From assembly GCF_009725165.1 (NCBI RefSeq), contig NZ_WNZW01000001.1:1054001-1118000 (forward strand): a stretch of DNA of 64,000 bases. The letters run 5' to 3'. Shown here one piece after another: positions 1 to 9,310 of the stretch. The translations under genes and the position numbers were made by a program. Source of the DNA: Paenibacillus woosongensis. Lineage in GTDB: Bacteria; Bacillota; Bacilli; Paenibacillales; Paenibacillaceae. Under the pieces are notes generated by a model, which saw nothing but the letters and a program-made list of their open reading frames with translations, was not told the origin of the DNA and did not search any database. Every line of letters starts with the position of its first letter. The stretch's first letter is position 1.

Positions 1-119
1 ACATCGGTGGATCTAGCGTTGGAATCGTCCGGTGTATCCGTGTCATAAATAACTTTTTGAATGTTGTCCATTCCGAGCTCGATCGTTTCGGCTCCTTCTA
101 CTTTCAATCTGAATCCCAT
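1..119 (-). CDS. Putative contractile-injection tube protein, N-terminal fragment
   Basis: The first 39 codons of a gene that runs off the left edge of the window. The ATG stands 8 bases behind a GAGGAGG ribosome site, so the start is secure. The visible protein opens MGFRLKVEGAETIELG and continues into an acidic stretch with TPDDSNARSTDV. From memory, short Firmicute proteins with this opening and this motif are found beside sheath-like genes as tube (Hcp-like) subunits; I cannot run the search that would confirm it. The neighbour on the same strand (719-2887) has sheath-like features, and sheath followed by tube is the usual order in contractile systems. The leader between 120 and 320 holds two short inverted repeats (around 157-180 and 189-215). 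The gene is real; the function is inference. Confidence 0.5.
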   Translation of the reverse strand, partial: MGFRLKVEGAETIELGMDNIQKVIYDTDTPDDSNARSTD

Positions 120-319
120 AAGTAAATCCTCCTCAAAATAAAATGATATTGGTCCGGGCGATACAGCCTGCCCGAAATTTATGTAACGAGACGAGCCGAT
201 GAAGGATCGTCTCCTACATACAAATTATGTTATTACTTCCTGATAAAAGTGGCACCTATCAAATTCAATAGGTCTTCATCATCTTTTTCCTGATCCAAAA
301 GTCGGTTTTCGTGAAGTTT

Positions 320-377
320 CGGCTGAATTCAAGATTCGACGCCGAGCTACCCTCAGTTACCGCTTCGTGATCAAAAG
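320..377. repeat. Partial third copy of the 140-nt structured repeat
   Basis: This segment matches the last third of the two full repeats at 408-547 and 573-713 (shared words GGCTGAATTCAAGAT, CGACGCCGAGCTAC and CGCTTCGTGATCAAAAG) with a few substitutions. It lacks the first two thirds of the unit, so it appears to be a truncated copy. Confidence 0.8.
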
Positions 378-407
378 TTGTTAACTTTAATCAGATTCAA
401 AAAACGG

Positions 408-547
408 CTTTTCAGCACCGAGAAGATTGGATGAAGCTAGGGACTGAGGAACGGAGTGTAGGAAAATCCTACATGAGTACCCGAAGGCCCGGCTGAATTC
501 AAGATGCGACGCCGAGCTACTCCCAGTCCCCGCTTCGTGATCAAAAG
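408..547. repeat. Structured 140-nt repeat, copy 1
   Basis: Starts CTTTTCAGCACC and ends GATCAAAAG. The unit is nearly identical to the copy at 573-713. It is strongly self-complementary: GAAGC near 433 can pair with GCTTC near 532, GGGACTG near 440 with CAGTCCC near 524, and a small perfect hairpin GTAGGAAAATCCTAC lies in the middle. Such nesting suggests a folded RNA or a foldback mobile repeat. It stands between the putative sheath and tube genes. Confidence 0.85.
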
Positions 548-572
548 CCCTCTTCGAATTTCCTCTAGGCAA

Positions 573-713
573 CTTTTCAGCACCAAGAAGGTTGGATGAA
601 GCTAGGGACTGAGGAAACGGAGTGTAGGAAAATCCTACATGAGTACCGGAAGGCCCGGCTGAATTCAAGATGCGACGCCGAGCTACTCCCAGTCCCCGCT
701 TCGTGATCAAAAG
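573..713. repeat. Structured 140-nt repeat, copy 2
   Basis: Same unit as 408-547 with only a handful of differences (for example one extra A after GAGGAA). It ends five bases before the stop codon of the putative sheath gene, so a leftward transcript enters the structure directly after translation ends. It could act as a terminator or an mRNA-stabilising 3-prime structure between sheath and tube, which are usually needed in unequal amounts; that role is inference. Confidence 0.85.
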
Positions 714-718
714 TTGCC

Positions 719-2887
719 TTAGACTTTGACTGGGCTGGTGCCTTTGGTGATCATAACTTCCAAATTCTTCACATTGCCGTTATAGATCAGGTCAATGTGG
801 CACAGATTGTTCTTCTCGTCGATCACATAGTTCATGTCATCGCCGTCATGAATGATTGAATTTATGAAACCGCGCTTGGCCAGCCACATGCTCTTCTGGC
901 TGCTCGGGTTGTTGCTGAAAAATTTAATAATGTTCTCATGCTTGAAGTCCGCGGTCTGGAAGCGGAGAATCCGCTCTATGTATGTGCTAACCAAGGTTTT
1001 GTAAATCGAGTCGAACCCGTCCTCGGACGCGGCCAGGCTTCTCGCCTTGTACACCGTAATCCGGCGAATGTCTTTGCCTTGCAGCTGTGCATTTTCCGAC
1101 GAGAAAATAAAGCCGAAGTTCTTCCGGTTGATCGAATCCTTGATCGTATTCGTGAAGCCGGTAATCTCCTTGGCCATCGTCGTTACGGCCCGCAGGCTGT
1201 TCTCGCCCGCTTCGATGTCAAAGCGCACGCCAGGGAATTCTTTGCTCGTGTTCTTGAAGGATTCCTTCAAGTATTCCGGACATTGATATGCCGCCACGAT
1301 TCCCGCAGCTACATAGGACGCGCCTACGTATACGCCCTCGATCCACAGCTTGAGAATATCCTCTTTCTCCTTGGAGAGCTGGGCGCCGTTTTCGGTCTGC
1401 ACCATACGGCTGTCGATGACAACCCCGGACTTTTCCTTCGGAATGACCGTAAAGTTCGGAATGCATGGAATGGCATATTCGCTGTATTCCTTGCGGATCA
1501 GCGGCGTGCATTTGTCGATGTATTTGTCGATTCCTGCGGTAGCCATGTTGTTAAATGTCGTCTCTTCACCCGACTCGAAGCTGAAGAAGATTTGCACCTT
1601 GAAGTCTTTGACCACCTGCATGAGCATCGACAATGATTCCATCGTGTTTCCGTCCTGCTTGGCAATTTTCTCGTTGCCCTTGAAGCGTTCGCGGCTAACC
1701 TTCACCTTGCCGGCTGTCTCCAGCTCTACGGAAGGCACAATGCCGAACCAGATCGTATCGCTGAAATCGTTCTTGGAGTTCACCGTGTTCAGGTAGGTCT
1801 CCAGACGAGGAATGTTCGCGCTCTTCACGATCATATCGAGCTTCGTATTTGTCACAAGCAGAGAAGGAGCCATGCCCTTGTTCTTAACCGCATATTGGTC
1901 AAAGAACATTTTCACGCCGAGGATTTTCTCGACCAGCGGCTTAACCGTCTTGACGAAATCATCTTTCGCCGTTTTGTAGAATTCCAGATACGTGTTGTAG
2001 TTCTGTACCTCTGTCTCCAGATCAATATCTGTACTTACAGCCGGCAGCGGGCTGAATGTGCGAACCACCAGATCCTTCACATAACCGGACGGAGACTCTG
2101 TGATCGAGTTATAGTCTTCTTCGAAGACTTGAGCCAGGTCATTGGAGCTGCTCTCATCCAGCAGCACGAGCTCCGTGCTCTCGCCCTTCGGCGCCTCGAT
2201 GATCTTCAGCTCGCCGCTCTCCCCGATCGTCAGCATACCGATTTGTACAGCTTCGGCATCCTGTTCCTCGTTCGAGCTGCCAAGCAGAAGCCGCGTCTTG
2301 ATATCCTCGATCGCGAGCGGAAGCATTGCCATCACGTTGTTGTAATTGGCGCTCGCCTCTTCGAACATCGCGTTCAGCTTGTCCCCCATATCCAGCTTCT
2401 TCGGATCCTCGTCATCCAGCTTCTCGTATTGACCATACATGTAATGGATTTCCTTCCGAACCTGGCGAATGTCGTCCATCACTTTCTTCGGAGAGATCAT
2501 GTCGAGCAGATGCTCGAATCTGAAATCCACGTTGGTCATCCCTTGGCTTCGCTTCGTGTCGATCAGCGTGAACAGCATTTTCAGGAAATCGTTGTGTTGA
2601 TCAATCCGGATCTCAGAGATCGCTTCCTCGGCAATTCCTTCGGGCTTCTTCAGCATGTAGACAACCTTTTGGTTAGCCGCGTTGAAGAATGAATACACCG
2701 TCGGCGAGAACTTGTCCAGAAACTCATCGAAGCTCCGCACCAATAGCTGGCTGTTGATCTCCTTGATTTTGTCGTCGCTTAGGCTGTCAATGCCTTTGAC
2801 ATCACCCACGATGGTAATCAGGTCCAGCTTCTCGGGATTGATCTCCTCGAACAGCATCGTTCGATTGGTCTGATTGATAATATCCAT
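719..2887 (-). CDS. Putative contractile sheath protein (TssB-TssC-like fusion)
   Basis: 722 residues. The ATG at 2887 is preferred because GGAGGAGG lies 10 bases before it; the longer frame up to 2956 has no ribosome site. No signal peptide or membrane segment is visible. The first 160 residues resemble TssB: a beta-strand ITIVGDVKG, then LVRSFDEFLDKFSP, then a charged helix with RFEHLLDMISPKKVMDDI ending in a Q-V-R-K segment like the TssB 'DFSP...LRKL' region. The rest would be TssC-like, with a helix YIERILRF and a final beta-rich part (HIDLIYNG, LEVMITKG) that recalls the TssC C-terminal strands. These are motif-level similarities read by eye. The tube-like gene follows downstream and a vWA-kinase pair lies upstream. 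An alternative is an unrelated large cytosolic protein. Confidence 0.5.
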   Translation of the reverse strand: MDIINQTNRTMLFEEINPEKLDLITIVGDVKGIDSLSDDKIKEINSQLLVRSFDEFLDKFSPTVYSFFNAANQKVVYMLKKPEGIAEEAISEIRIDQHNDFLKMLFTLIDTKRSQGMTNVDFRFEHLLDMISPKKVMDDIRQVRKEIHYMYGQYEKLDDEDPKKLDMGDKLNAMFEEASANYNNVMAMLPLAIEDIKTRLLLGSSNEEQDAEAVQIGMLTIGESGELKIIEAPKGESTELVLLDESSSNDLAQVFEEDYNSITESPSGYVKDLVVRTFSPLPAVSTDIDLETEVQNYNTYLEFYKTAKDDFVKTVKPLVEKILGVKMFFDQYAVKNKGMAPSLLVTNTKLDMIVKSANIPRLETYLNTVNSKNDFSDTIWFGIVPSVELETAGKVKVSRERFKGNEKIAKQDGNTMESLSMLMQVVKDFKVQIFFSFESGEETTFNNMATAGIDKYIDKCTPLIRKEYSEYAIPCIPNFTVIPKEKSGVVIDSRMVQTENGAQLSKEKEDILKLWIEGVYVGASYVAAGIVAAYQCPEYLKESFKNTSKEFPGVRFDIEAGENSLRAVTTMAKEITGFTNTIKDSINRKNFGFIFSSENAQLQGKDIRRITVYKARSLAASEDGFDSIYKTLVSTYIERILRFQTADFKHENIIKFFSNNPSSQKSMWLAKRGFINSIIHDGDDMNYVIDEKNNLCHIDLIYNGNVKNLEVMITKGTSPVKV

Positions 2888-3061
2888 TGTCGTAATTCCT
2901 CCTCCCGTTTCTACAAAAGCGCAGCCGGCCTGATGAAATCTCGGATTCATTCCCATGCCGGACGCTTGTACTACTGATTTTTCGACAGTATCCGACTATC
3001 GTACCTGGATACATGAGTCGCTTGACCGGGAGGCGATACACTCCACCCGGGTCTCGAGGGT

Positions 3062-3091
3062 ATTATCAGACACGCCAATACGAATTGTCAA
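3062..3091 (-). promoter_or_regulatory. Probable sigma-A promoter of the sheath gene
   Basis: On the minus strand TTGACA (3091-3086) is followed after 18 bases by GATAAT (3067-3062). The leader to the ATG at 2887 is about 170 nt and contains an inverted repeat, GACCGGGAGG against CACCCGGGTC, at 3024-3053. Confidence 0.6.
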
Positions 3092-3294
3092 TATATTGAA
3101 TTGTTGAGGTATTCAGGGACTAAAGAACCTTATACCCATATTTTCAAGGGAATTATATCCAATCTAAGACCTATTTTCTGGAATTATATACAATATTCAA
3201 GCTCTGATTCCGATATAAGTTTAAATATACATATTTGAGCGACTACTTTCGCTCTATTTCAACACTATATAGTACATAAGGCGGGTATCGGTAA

Positions 3295-5388
3295 ATGAGG
3301 CAAAAACAATCATCAACCAAACTTTTGATGAGTAGGACTTTTATCCTGATTTTTGTTTTTACGTTTTTTACGTCAATTTTTCACAATTCGGCCAATGTTT
3401 CTGCAAATTCCTTACAAGAATACCAATCTGACGCTTTTGACGCGGTCTTTGTTTTGGACACAAGCTACTCCATGAATCATGCCGATCCAAACAAAACGGC
3501 CAGCGAGGTCATTCATATGTTCATGGATATGAGCGAAGCGAGCAGGACGCGAGTAGGCTTTGTGGCATACAACCATCAGATTGTGGCCTCCAAGCCGCTG
3601 ACTTCGATTTCCGTTGCGGCGAACAAAACGGAGCTGAAGCAGAAAATTGCCGGACTGCGCCGAAGCGGATACACCGATTTAGGACTGGGTTTGAACACGG
3701 GCGGGAACTTAATTTCTTCAAAAGCAGCTGAAGGAGAGGGGAGCGGACGCAAGCCGTTCGTCATTCTGCTCTCGGACGGGGAAACCGACTTTGGCCCCGG
3801 ATATTCCAAGCGGACGGCCGCCGATTCGGCCAAGGACGTAGATAAGGCAATCGCCAAGGCGCAGAAGGACGGTTATCCGATCTACACCATCGGACTGAAC
3901 CATGACGGAACGGTCAATCCCGATGAGCTGGAACGAATCTCGAAGGAAACGGGAGGCGCATCGTATATTACCAGCAGCGCGGACGATCTGCCGGAGATTT
4001 TCAATCGGATTTTTGCGGCGGAAATGAGGTCAGTACTGCTTCCGGTGGCTGGCGTTACCGCTACGGGACAACTGCAGGAAGTGCAGGTCGATATTCCTAA
4101 TTCCAGCATGCGGGAAGCCAATATCATACTGCTCTCCGAGCATTCGCTCAAAGAGACGCAGCTGTTCTACAGCTCGGAGAACATTCGCATGTTCAAATCC
4201 GGAAGCTATACGCTAATCAAGGTATCACAGCCAAAGAAAGGAACGGCCAAGCTCAAATTCAGAGGGACGCCTGGGGATCTCGTCAAAATCAATCTGCTCG
4301 GCAGCTACGAAATGGAGGCCCATGCCGCGATCATCAGCAGTAACGCGATCAAGGGACAGCCTACTGGCATCGAGGCCAAGCTGGTCCACCCGGCGGCGAA
4401 TGAGCCGCTAACAGAACAGGAACTTTACGACTCCCTGCAGGGTCAACTGATCGTTACCGACCTGCAGACGAATAAAGACACAATGGTGGATATGAAAAAT
4501 GAAGGAACGCGCTTCTATGCCGAGTATGTGTTTCCTTCTTCAGGCCAATACAAATGGCAGGTAAAAATGGACGGGCCAAGCTTCTACAGGCATAGCGCCG
4601 TCCATGAACAGAAGATCGTCAATCTTGCACCTACTGTCCATGGCAGCGAACACGTGGAGGTCATCAAAGAAGACGGGCAAGCCATGCTGGCATTAAGCGA
4701 CTTATTCCTCGACGAGAACGGGGATGAATTAACGTATCAACTGCACAGTGGCGCCCCGGGCAAAACAGTAACTCCCGAGCTTCAAAACGGCACGCTCGCT
4801 TTGTCGCCGTTAAAAACCGGACAGGCCCAGATTACACTGACGGCTACCGATTCGGAGGGCGGCTCGGCCACCGCGGTCCTGAACGTTCACGTCAAATCAA
4901 AATATACGGTACTGAAATGGTCTATCGCTGGAGGCATTCTGCTGCTTGCCGCCACTGTCGGTTTATTCTTATGGCTTCGGCCGAAACCGGGCTTTACCGG
5001 CAAGCTGGAAGGATATTTCCTTGCAACAGCCAGCGGAAGCGAAGTGCCGGTCAAGTCTTGGCCGCTCACCTCGTTTGAGGGGCGGAAGGTCACGCTGCTC
5101 GAGCTGTTCGTAAGCCTCGACGTTCATGAGCCGCTCCCGGAAGCCGAGCACATCGTCTTTACGCCGGGAAAAGACGGCAAGCTGATCGTGAAGAACACAT
5201 CGCGCTCTTCCCTTGTCCGCAACCGTACACCGCTGCCGAAGGACAAAAAAGAAGCCCTCGAATATAATGACAAGCTGTACATTACATTCGAGGACGGCAT
5301 TACCGAAATCGAGCTGCGTTATAAGGCGATTAAGCCTGCGACGAATATTTTTATCCGGAGCGGCTCTTCCGGCGAACAGACGGGCTAG
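3295..5388 (+). CDS. Membrane-anchored von Willebrand A protein with FHA-like tail
   Basis: 697 residues. An N-terminal hydrophobic segment (about 14-38) is a signal peptide or anchor. A vWA domain follows with the metal-ion site DTSYS at 55-59, the conserved Thr in GYTDLG and the LSDGETD strand. The middle part is beta-rich and probably extracytoplasmic. One transmembrane helix lies near 540-560 (GGILLLAATVGLFLWL) followed by RPKP, which puts the last 135 residues in the cytoplasm. That tail has VKNTSRSSLVRN followed by strands, an arrangement like a divergent FHA domain. The 3-prime end overlaps the convergent kinase gene by 38 bases. FHA plus kinase pairs control contractile and type VII systems in other bacteria, so a signalling role with the kinase is plausible. 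The ribosome site (GGCGGG) is weak. Confidence 0.85.
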   Translation: MRQKQSSTKLLMSRTFILIFVFTFFTSIFHNSANVSANSLQEYQSDAFDAVFVLDTSYSMNHADPNKTASEVIHMFMDMSEASRTRVGFVAYNHQIVASKPLTSISVAANKTELKQKIAGLRRSGYTDLGLGLNTGGNLISSKAAEGEGSGRKPFVILLSDGETDFGPGYSKRTAADSAKDVDKAIAKAQKDGYPIYTIGLNHDGTVNPDELERISKETGGASYITSSADDLPEIFNRIFAAEMRSVLLPVAGVTATGQLQEVQVDIPNSSMREANIILLSEHSLKETQLFYSSENIRMFKSGSYTLIKVSQPKKGTAKLKFRGTPGDLVKINLLGSYEMEAHAAIISSNAIKGQPTGIEAKLVHPAANEPLTEQELYDSLQGQLIVTDLQTNKDTMVDMKNEGTRFYAEYVFPSSGQYKWQVKMDGPSFYRHSAVHEQKIVNLAPTVHGSEHVEVIKEDGQAMLALSDLFLDENGDELTYQLHSGAPGKTVTPELQNGTLALSPLKTGQAQITLTATDSEGGSATAVLNVHVKSKYTVLKWSIAGGILLLAATVGLFLWLRPKPGFTGKLEGYFLATASGSEVPVKSWPLTSFEGRKVTLLELFVSLDVHEPLPEAEHIVFTPGKDGKLIVKNTSRSSLVRNRTPLPKDKKEALEYNDKLYITFEDGITEIELRYKAIKPATNIFIRSGSSGEQTG

Positions 5389-6301
5389 TCACGTATTCCA
5401 TCGTAATCGCTGCCTTGAACCATTTAAGGGATGAACAGCGCTTATCCGGGGACACGATGAGCCCGCGTTGGATCGCCCGGGACAGGAACGGCCAGCCGCG
5501 CTTCAGCCCGGCGCTGACCGGCTCCAGGCGGTCGTCAAACAGCCGCTTGCGGACATCGGTCGGCGCTGTGCCGCGGCAGCAGTAATACAATAAAGCCGCC
5601 AGGCTGTAAATATCGCTAACCGGACCTTGCTTGGACTGCTCGGAATAGAGCTCAAGCGGCGAATAACCTGCCGTGGTCAGGATCGGGTGGGCGCCGCTTT
5701 CCGCAAAGCGTACGGCCGAGCCGAAATCTAGCAGCTTCGCGCGACCCTCCTGGTCGATCATAATATTGCCCGGCTTCAAGTCACGATGAATGACTCCCTG
5801 CTGATGAAGATGCTCCAGCGTCTCGATCAACGGAAGCATCGTCCTGTACAGGAAGCCGGGCTCTATCATGTCTGGACGTCCGCCGACCATTTCCGCCAGC
5901 GTCATTCCTTCAATGAACTCCATGACGATATAGACGGTGCCATTTTGTTCAAATTGATCGATACAGCGGACCACGCCGGGATGCTCGCAGGCCTTAAGAA
6001 GGACTGCTTCATTGATAAATGCATTCCTCAGCGCTTCATACTTGTCGTGCGGCACGCCGGATAAACGGCGTACGGAGCTGCCATCCTTCCCTCTGCGCAC
6101 AAGCGCCTTCGGGAAGAACTCTTTAATTACGCACTTCATTTCCTGTTCTTCGCTTCTGGCCGCATATACTATGGCCAGCTCGCTCGTTGAAATTGTGCTG
6201 CGGACCCGGTAGGTCCGCTGCTCCTTGCCGGACTCCGCGCTTTGCAATCGCGCATTCCGGCGCAAACCACCTGCGTCATTCCCCAATAAACCTTTATTCA
6301 C
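5351..6301 (-). CDS. Ser/Thr protein kinase (Hanks type), cytoplasmic
   Basis: 316 residues from a GTG at 6301, six bases after GGAGG; a TTG two codons upstream would leave no spacing. All core motifs can be seen: the ATP-lysine in CVIKEFFP, HRDLKPGN (catalytic Asp), LDFGSA (metal-binding Asp) and a YSPLE segment in place of APE. The glycine loop is poorly conserved (TISTSELAIVY). No transmembrane helix or sensor domain follows, unlike PrkC, so it is a soluble kinase of roughly minimal domain size. It converges on and overlaps the vWA/FHA-like gene, which may be its partner or substrate. PpkA-like kinases in contractile systems are the nearest functional parallel I know. Confidence 0.93.
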   Translation of the reverse strand: MNKGLLGNDAGGLRRNARLQSAESGKEQRTYRVRSTISTSELAIVYAARSEEQEMKCVIKEFFPKALVRRGKDGSSVRRLSGVPHDKYEALRNAFINEAVLLKACEHPGVVRCIDQFEQNGTVYIVMEFIEGMTLAEMVGGRPDMIEPGFLYRTMLPLIETLEHLHQQGVIHRDLKPGNIMIDQEGRAKLLDFGSAVRFAESGAHPILTTAGYSPLELYSEQSKQGPVSDIYSLAALLYYCCRGTAPTDVRKRLFDDRLEPVSAGLKRGWPFLSRAIQRGLIVSPDKRCSSLKWFKAAITMEYVTSPSVRRKSRSG

Positions 6302-6399
6302 TGTCAACCTCCGTGAACGAACGTTATGTATATCCTCATCTTACCAATTTATGAACAAGTTGACCATGCATAATAGGCATACTGTGATTAAAGCAGGAA

Positions 6400-6466
6400 T
6401 GCCCTTCACCATCCGCTGTCTTCTCTCTTAAATCGTAAGATCAGACAGCAGGATACCATGAAGGGC
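6400..6466. terminator. Long inverted repeat between convergent-tail genes
   Basis: TGCCCTTCA at 6400-6408 pairs with TGAAGGGCA at 6458-6466, and GCTGTCT near 6415 pairs with AGACAGC near 6443. It lies just after the stop codon of the 6478-9303 gene on the minus strand. There is no clear T run, so it may be a Rho-independent-like stop or an mRNA 3-prime structure. Confidence 0.5.
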
Positions 6467-6477
6467 ACCTGAACAAG

Positions 6478-9303
6478 TTAGTTATTCAAATCATCAAACA
6501 TGGAACCGGCAACGGTTACTTCAATTTGATCAAGCACATGAACTCCTTGCAGAGCAGGGAGTTTATTATAGGCATGAGGCAATTTGGACAGCTCCGCTTT
6601 ATCTACCCATGCTCTTACATAATACTTGCCGTTCGGCATGCTGGCATGCGTATACACTGGAATATTGCCCGGGTTAATTTGAATTGTGACCTCCGTCGTT
6701 TCCGTAATTTTGTACATCTTAGGCTCGCCGTTTTTCACGAACTCCCGGTATTTATAGGCCGCATGGCTGCCAGCCGAGGAGGATTCGCTATAGCCCTCGA
6801 GCACTTTTTTCCAGAATACATGGGTCTTGCTCTCATCCTGATCTTGGGAGTAATAAATCGGTTCGACCACCTTGGTATAGCGTTTGGGATCGCTCTTCCG
6901 GTCCTTAACTTCAAGCAATACCGCACCATTTACACCTTTCGGATCCTCGGCCTTCAAAATCCCTGGAACAGCTTTGAAGCCGCCGCCTTGGCGGGCAAGC
7001 CCTTCATTTTTAATGTTAACTGCTTCTTTCTTGGCGTTGATATAGATCAAGTTTGTCTCGTAGCGGAAAGAATTAATCAGGGCATGAACCAGATCGCGGT
7101 GATCGGCCGTGTCTGCTTCTGACTGCTTGAACGTCACCGTCTTAACGGTAAAGGTATAGCTGCCCGCCGGATTGAAATAATATCCTGACTTGATCGGGTA
7201 AGCGTATTTCTGCAAATCACGGTCGGTTGGGAACACGGCTTTATCATACAGTGACTTGTTGTTTTTGCGATCCTTGGCAGCGTCCCGGGCAGTTGCGTAT
7301 TCCTGAGCCATCGACTTCTCCTGCTTCCATGCAAGATTGGCGCTCGCCTGCTGGGTGAATACCCGAGGATATTGGCCAGGCACCGCTACCCCAAAATCAG
7401 GGGCATCGACCTTCACGCCGTCAGGCTGGTAAGGCTTCCCTTCCTCATCCAAATGGTACATCCAGCGAATGACGTTATAGGTATAGCTCTCGTTCTCCCA
7501 GAATAGATCCTTCTTCAGCGACTCTGGCGTGTTACTGTCGATTTTATTCTGAAAGGACGGCTTAGCGATATCCTTCTTTCCATTATAAACGTAGAATTGA
7601 TAGGCCTTCTTATCCAGGCCATCCTGGAAGGAGGCCGAAGCCGTACCGCTTTTCGTTTCCGTCCTGCATTCATTATTGCCTTTTTCGTTTTGCCAGCACG
7701 TGATCTCATTATAACTATAATTTCTTTGAATACTGCCTGCTTGCGATACCGTGCCGATTCTCTGAATCGGAGTGTTTGGACTAGGATCAGGTTTCATCCA
7801 TTTCCGGTTCAGGGGGTCATCGCCGAAGTCCTCCCTTTTGATTGTCGTCAGGAAAATCGGGCTTCGAGTCACCGTCTCACTCGGCTCATTGACGCGCGGA
7901 TTGTTCAAGACCTGGTGGGCTCTAAATAAAGTAGGCGTATCGTTGGTTACGTTGAGCGCACCGGTCGAGTTGCTTGTCCACCATGCATCAGATCTAGGCA
8001 ATACAAGGGTTGCCGTATTGGGATTGCCCTGGTTTAGCGGGAACCGTTCCCTTTTGGATAACACATCATGTCCAAGTCCGACGGGGACGACAACCTTGAC
8101 CGCCTTCGGATGGGAGTCGAGGACATTGTTGCTTAAATCCGCCTCTTCCGGTGATTTGCCATCCTTATTGATGTTGAATTGGATGCGAACCTCGCTATCC
8201 GGCATCGTAAAATCGGCATACAGAATCCGGCTTTGATTCCGGTCAAGCTTGACGGTGCCCGACTCCCTTGTTCCATGCCCGCTGAATTTCAGCCCATCCG
8301 CAGCGGTTATTTTTCTTCCGTCGCTCACGCGTGTAACCGCCCATTCATATTTCGAGTTCACCGAATCAATAAAGGTCGAATTCACCTTCACGCCAATCCG
8401 AACTGTTTCCCCAGGCACCGCCTCAACCGGCAGCTGCTCAAACTGTGCCGAGATGTCGTCCCTCATTAAATTAAACGGGGCGATCGGGATATCCAGATAA
8501 GTAATACCGATACTGCTATCGATATATACCGTCCCGAACCCCCAGGAGATCTCTGTCGGCGGCTGAAGTACGTGAACGTAGTCGATCCATCTGCCGTTTT
8601 TGGGTTTGGCATTTTCGTCATAGACTACTTTATCCGCCAAGGCAGAGTTTTGATTGTTGTACATGAACTTCTCATATTTCTCGCCTGCGTACTCCAAATT
8701 TAGACCAGTAAGGATAGCCTCTTCAAAAGTTCCGTCCGGCAGGAATGGGTTCGTTGCACTTCTGTATGCATCAAAATGATTTTTTTTGATTCCGTATTTT
8801 TTATATACTTCCTTATCCGTCCATGGTTCAAAAATTAATTTAAAATCTTGTATTTTTGTTCCGCTCCAACCTGCATACCAAGGTACGCCTTCTGCCGGAA
8901 CAGGGTGCCCATCTCTAGAGTATCCGCTATATACTTTCATTTCCTTGCCTCTATGGTTAATCGTTCGTCCATGTGACTCCCCATAGACTATTTCATAAGT
9001 GGATAATTTTATTTTTTCTTTTTCTTCTAATTCTTCGTTAGCTTGAGAGGCTCTATTCAACCTGTCCCGGATTAAATCCTTTCTGAGATTTAGACGCTTA
9101 CTGTCCTTCATAATATGATCTTTGTAGTACTCTGATTCCTTAAAGCCATATAACTCACGCATATCGCGGTTTATCTTTTGAATGACTTCATCAGCCGTCT
9201 TGGGAACGTGGCTCATCGGTTTTTCTTCAGAAAAAATAGTTTGATAAGGATATATACCGCATAACATAATCACAGTTAATATTATCCTTATTGATTTTTT
9301 CAT
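6478..9303 (-). CDS. Large secreted protein of the Athe_2463-like type
   Basis: 941 residues with a signal peptide (MKKSIRIILTVIMLCGI... then SEE), no membrane anchor and no sortase motif. The mature protein is rich in Tyr, Lys and Asn and looks beta-rich, with a CARDB/FN3-like part around 290-400 (VEAVPGETVRIGVKV) suited to surface display. I recall similar long secreted proteins, named after Athe_2463 of Caldicellulosiruptor, near Tad-type pilus loci in Firmicutes; this fits the neighbourhood but is memory-based. It lies at the tail of the leftward array, after the stalk-domain gene and its decayed copy. It may be an adhesin or pilus-associated surface protein. The ribosome site before the ATG is weak (AGGTG). 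No catalytic motif is evident. Confidence 0.75.
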   Translation of the reverse strand: MKKSIRIILTVIMLCGIYPYQTIFSEEKPMSHVPKTADEVIQKINRDMRELYGFKESEYYKDHIMKDSKRLNLRKDLIRDRLNRASQANEELEEKEKIKLSTYEIVYGESHGRTINHRGKEMKVYSGYSRDGHPVPAEGVPWYAGWSGTKIQDFKLIFEPWTDKEVYKKYGIKKNHFDAYRSATNPFLPDGTFEEAILTGLNLEYAGEKYEKFMYNNQNSALADKVVYDENAKPKNGRWIDYVHVLQPPTEISWGFGTVYIDSSIGITYLDIPIAPFNLMRDDISAQFEQLPVEAVPGETVRIGVKVNSTFIDSVNSKYEWAVTRVSDGRKITAADGLKFSGHGTRESGTVKLDRNQSRILYADFTMPDSEVRIQFNINKDGKSPEEADLSNNVLDSHPKAVKVVVPVGLGHDVLSKRERFPLNQGNPNTATLVLPRSDAWWTSNSTGALNVTNDTPTLFRAHQVLNNPRVNEPSETVTRSPIFLTTIKREDFGDDPLNRKWMKPDPSPNTPIQRIGTVSQAGSIQRNYSYNEITCWQNEKGNNECRTETKSGTASASFQDGLDKKAYQFYVYNGKKDIAKPSFQNKIDSNTPESLKKDLFWENESYTYNVIRWMYHLDEEGKPYQPDGVKVDAPDFGVAVPGQYPRVFTQQASANLAWKQEKSMAQEYATARDAAKDRKNNKSLYDKAVFPTDRDLQKYAYPIKSGYYFNPAGSYTFTVKTVTFKQSEADTADHRDLVHALINSFRYETNLIYINAKKEAVNIKNEGLARQGGGFKAVPGILKAEDPKGVNGAVLLEVKDRKSDPKRYTKVVEPIYYSQDQDESKTHVFWKKVLEGYSESSSAGSHAAYKYREFVKNGEPKMYKITETTEVTIQINPGNIPVYTHASMPNGKYYVRAWVDKAELSKLPHAYNKLPALQGVHVLDQIEVTVAGSMFDDLNN

Positions 9304-9310
9304 GGTTGCA

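Noticed and set aside
387-710. A 107-codon minus-strand frame across the structured repeats
   Set aside because: The frame exists only because the repeat unit is read twice; the protein repeats the same low-complexity words and has no ribosome site.
320-713. CRISPR-like array
   Set aside because: The units are about 140 nt, there are only two to three, and no spacer pattern or cas genes accompany them.
1895-2692. A 265-codon plus-strand frame inside the sheath-like gene
   Set aside because: Antisense shadow rich in Leu, His and Arg, with no start signal and no recognisable domain.
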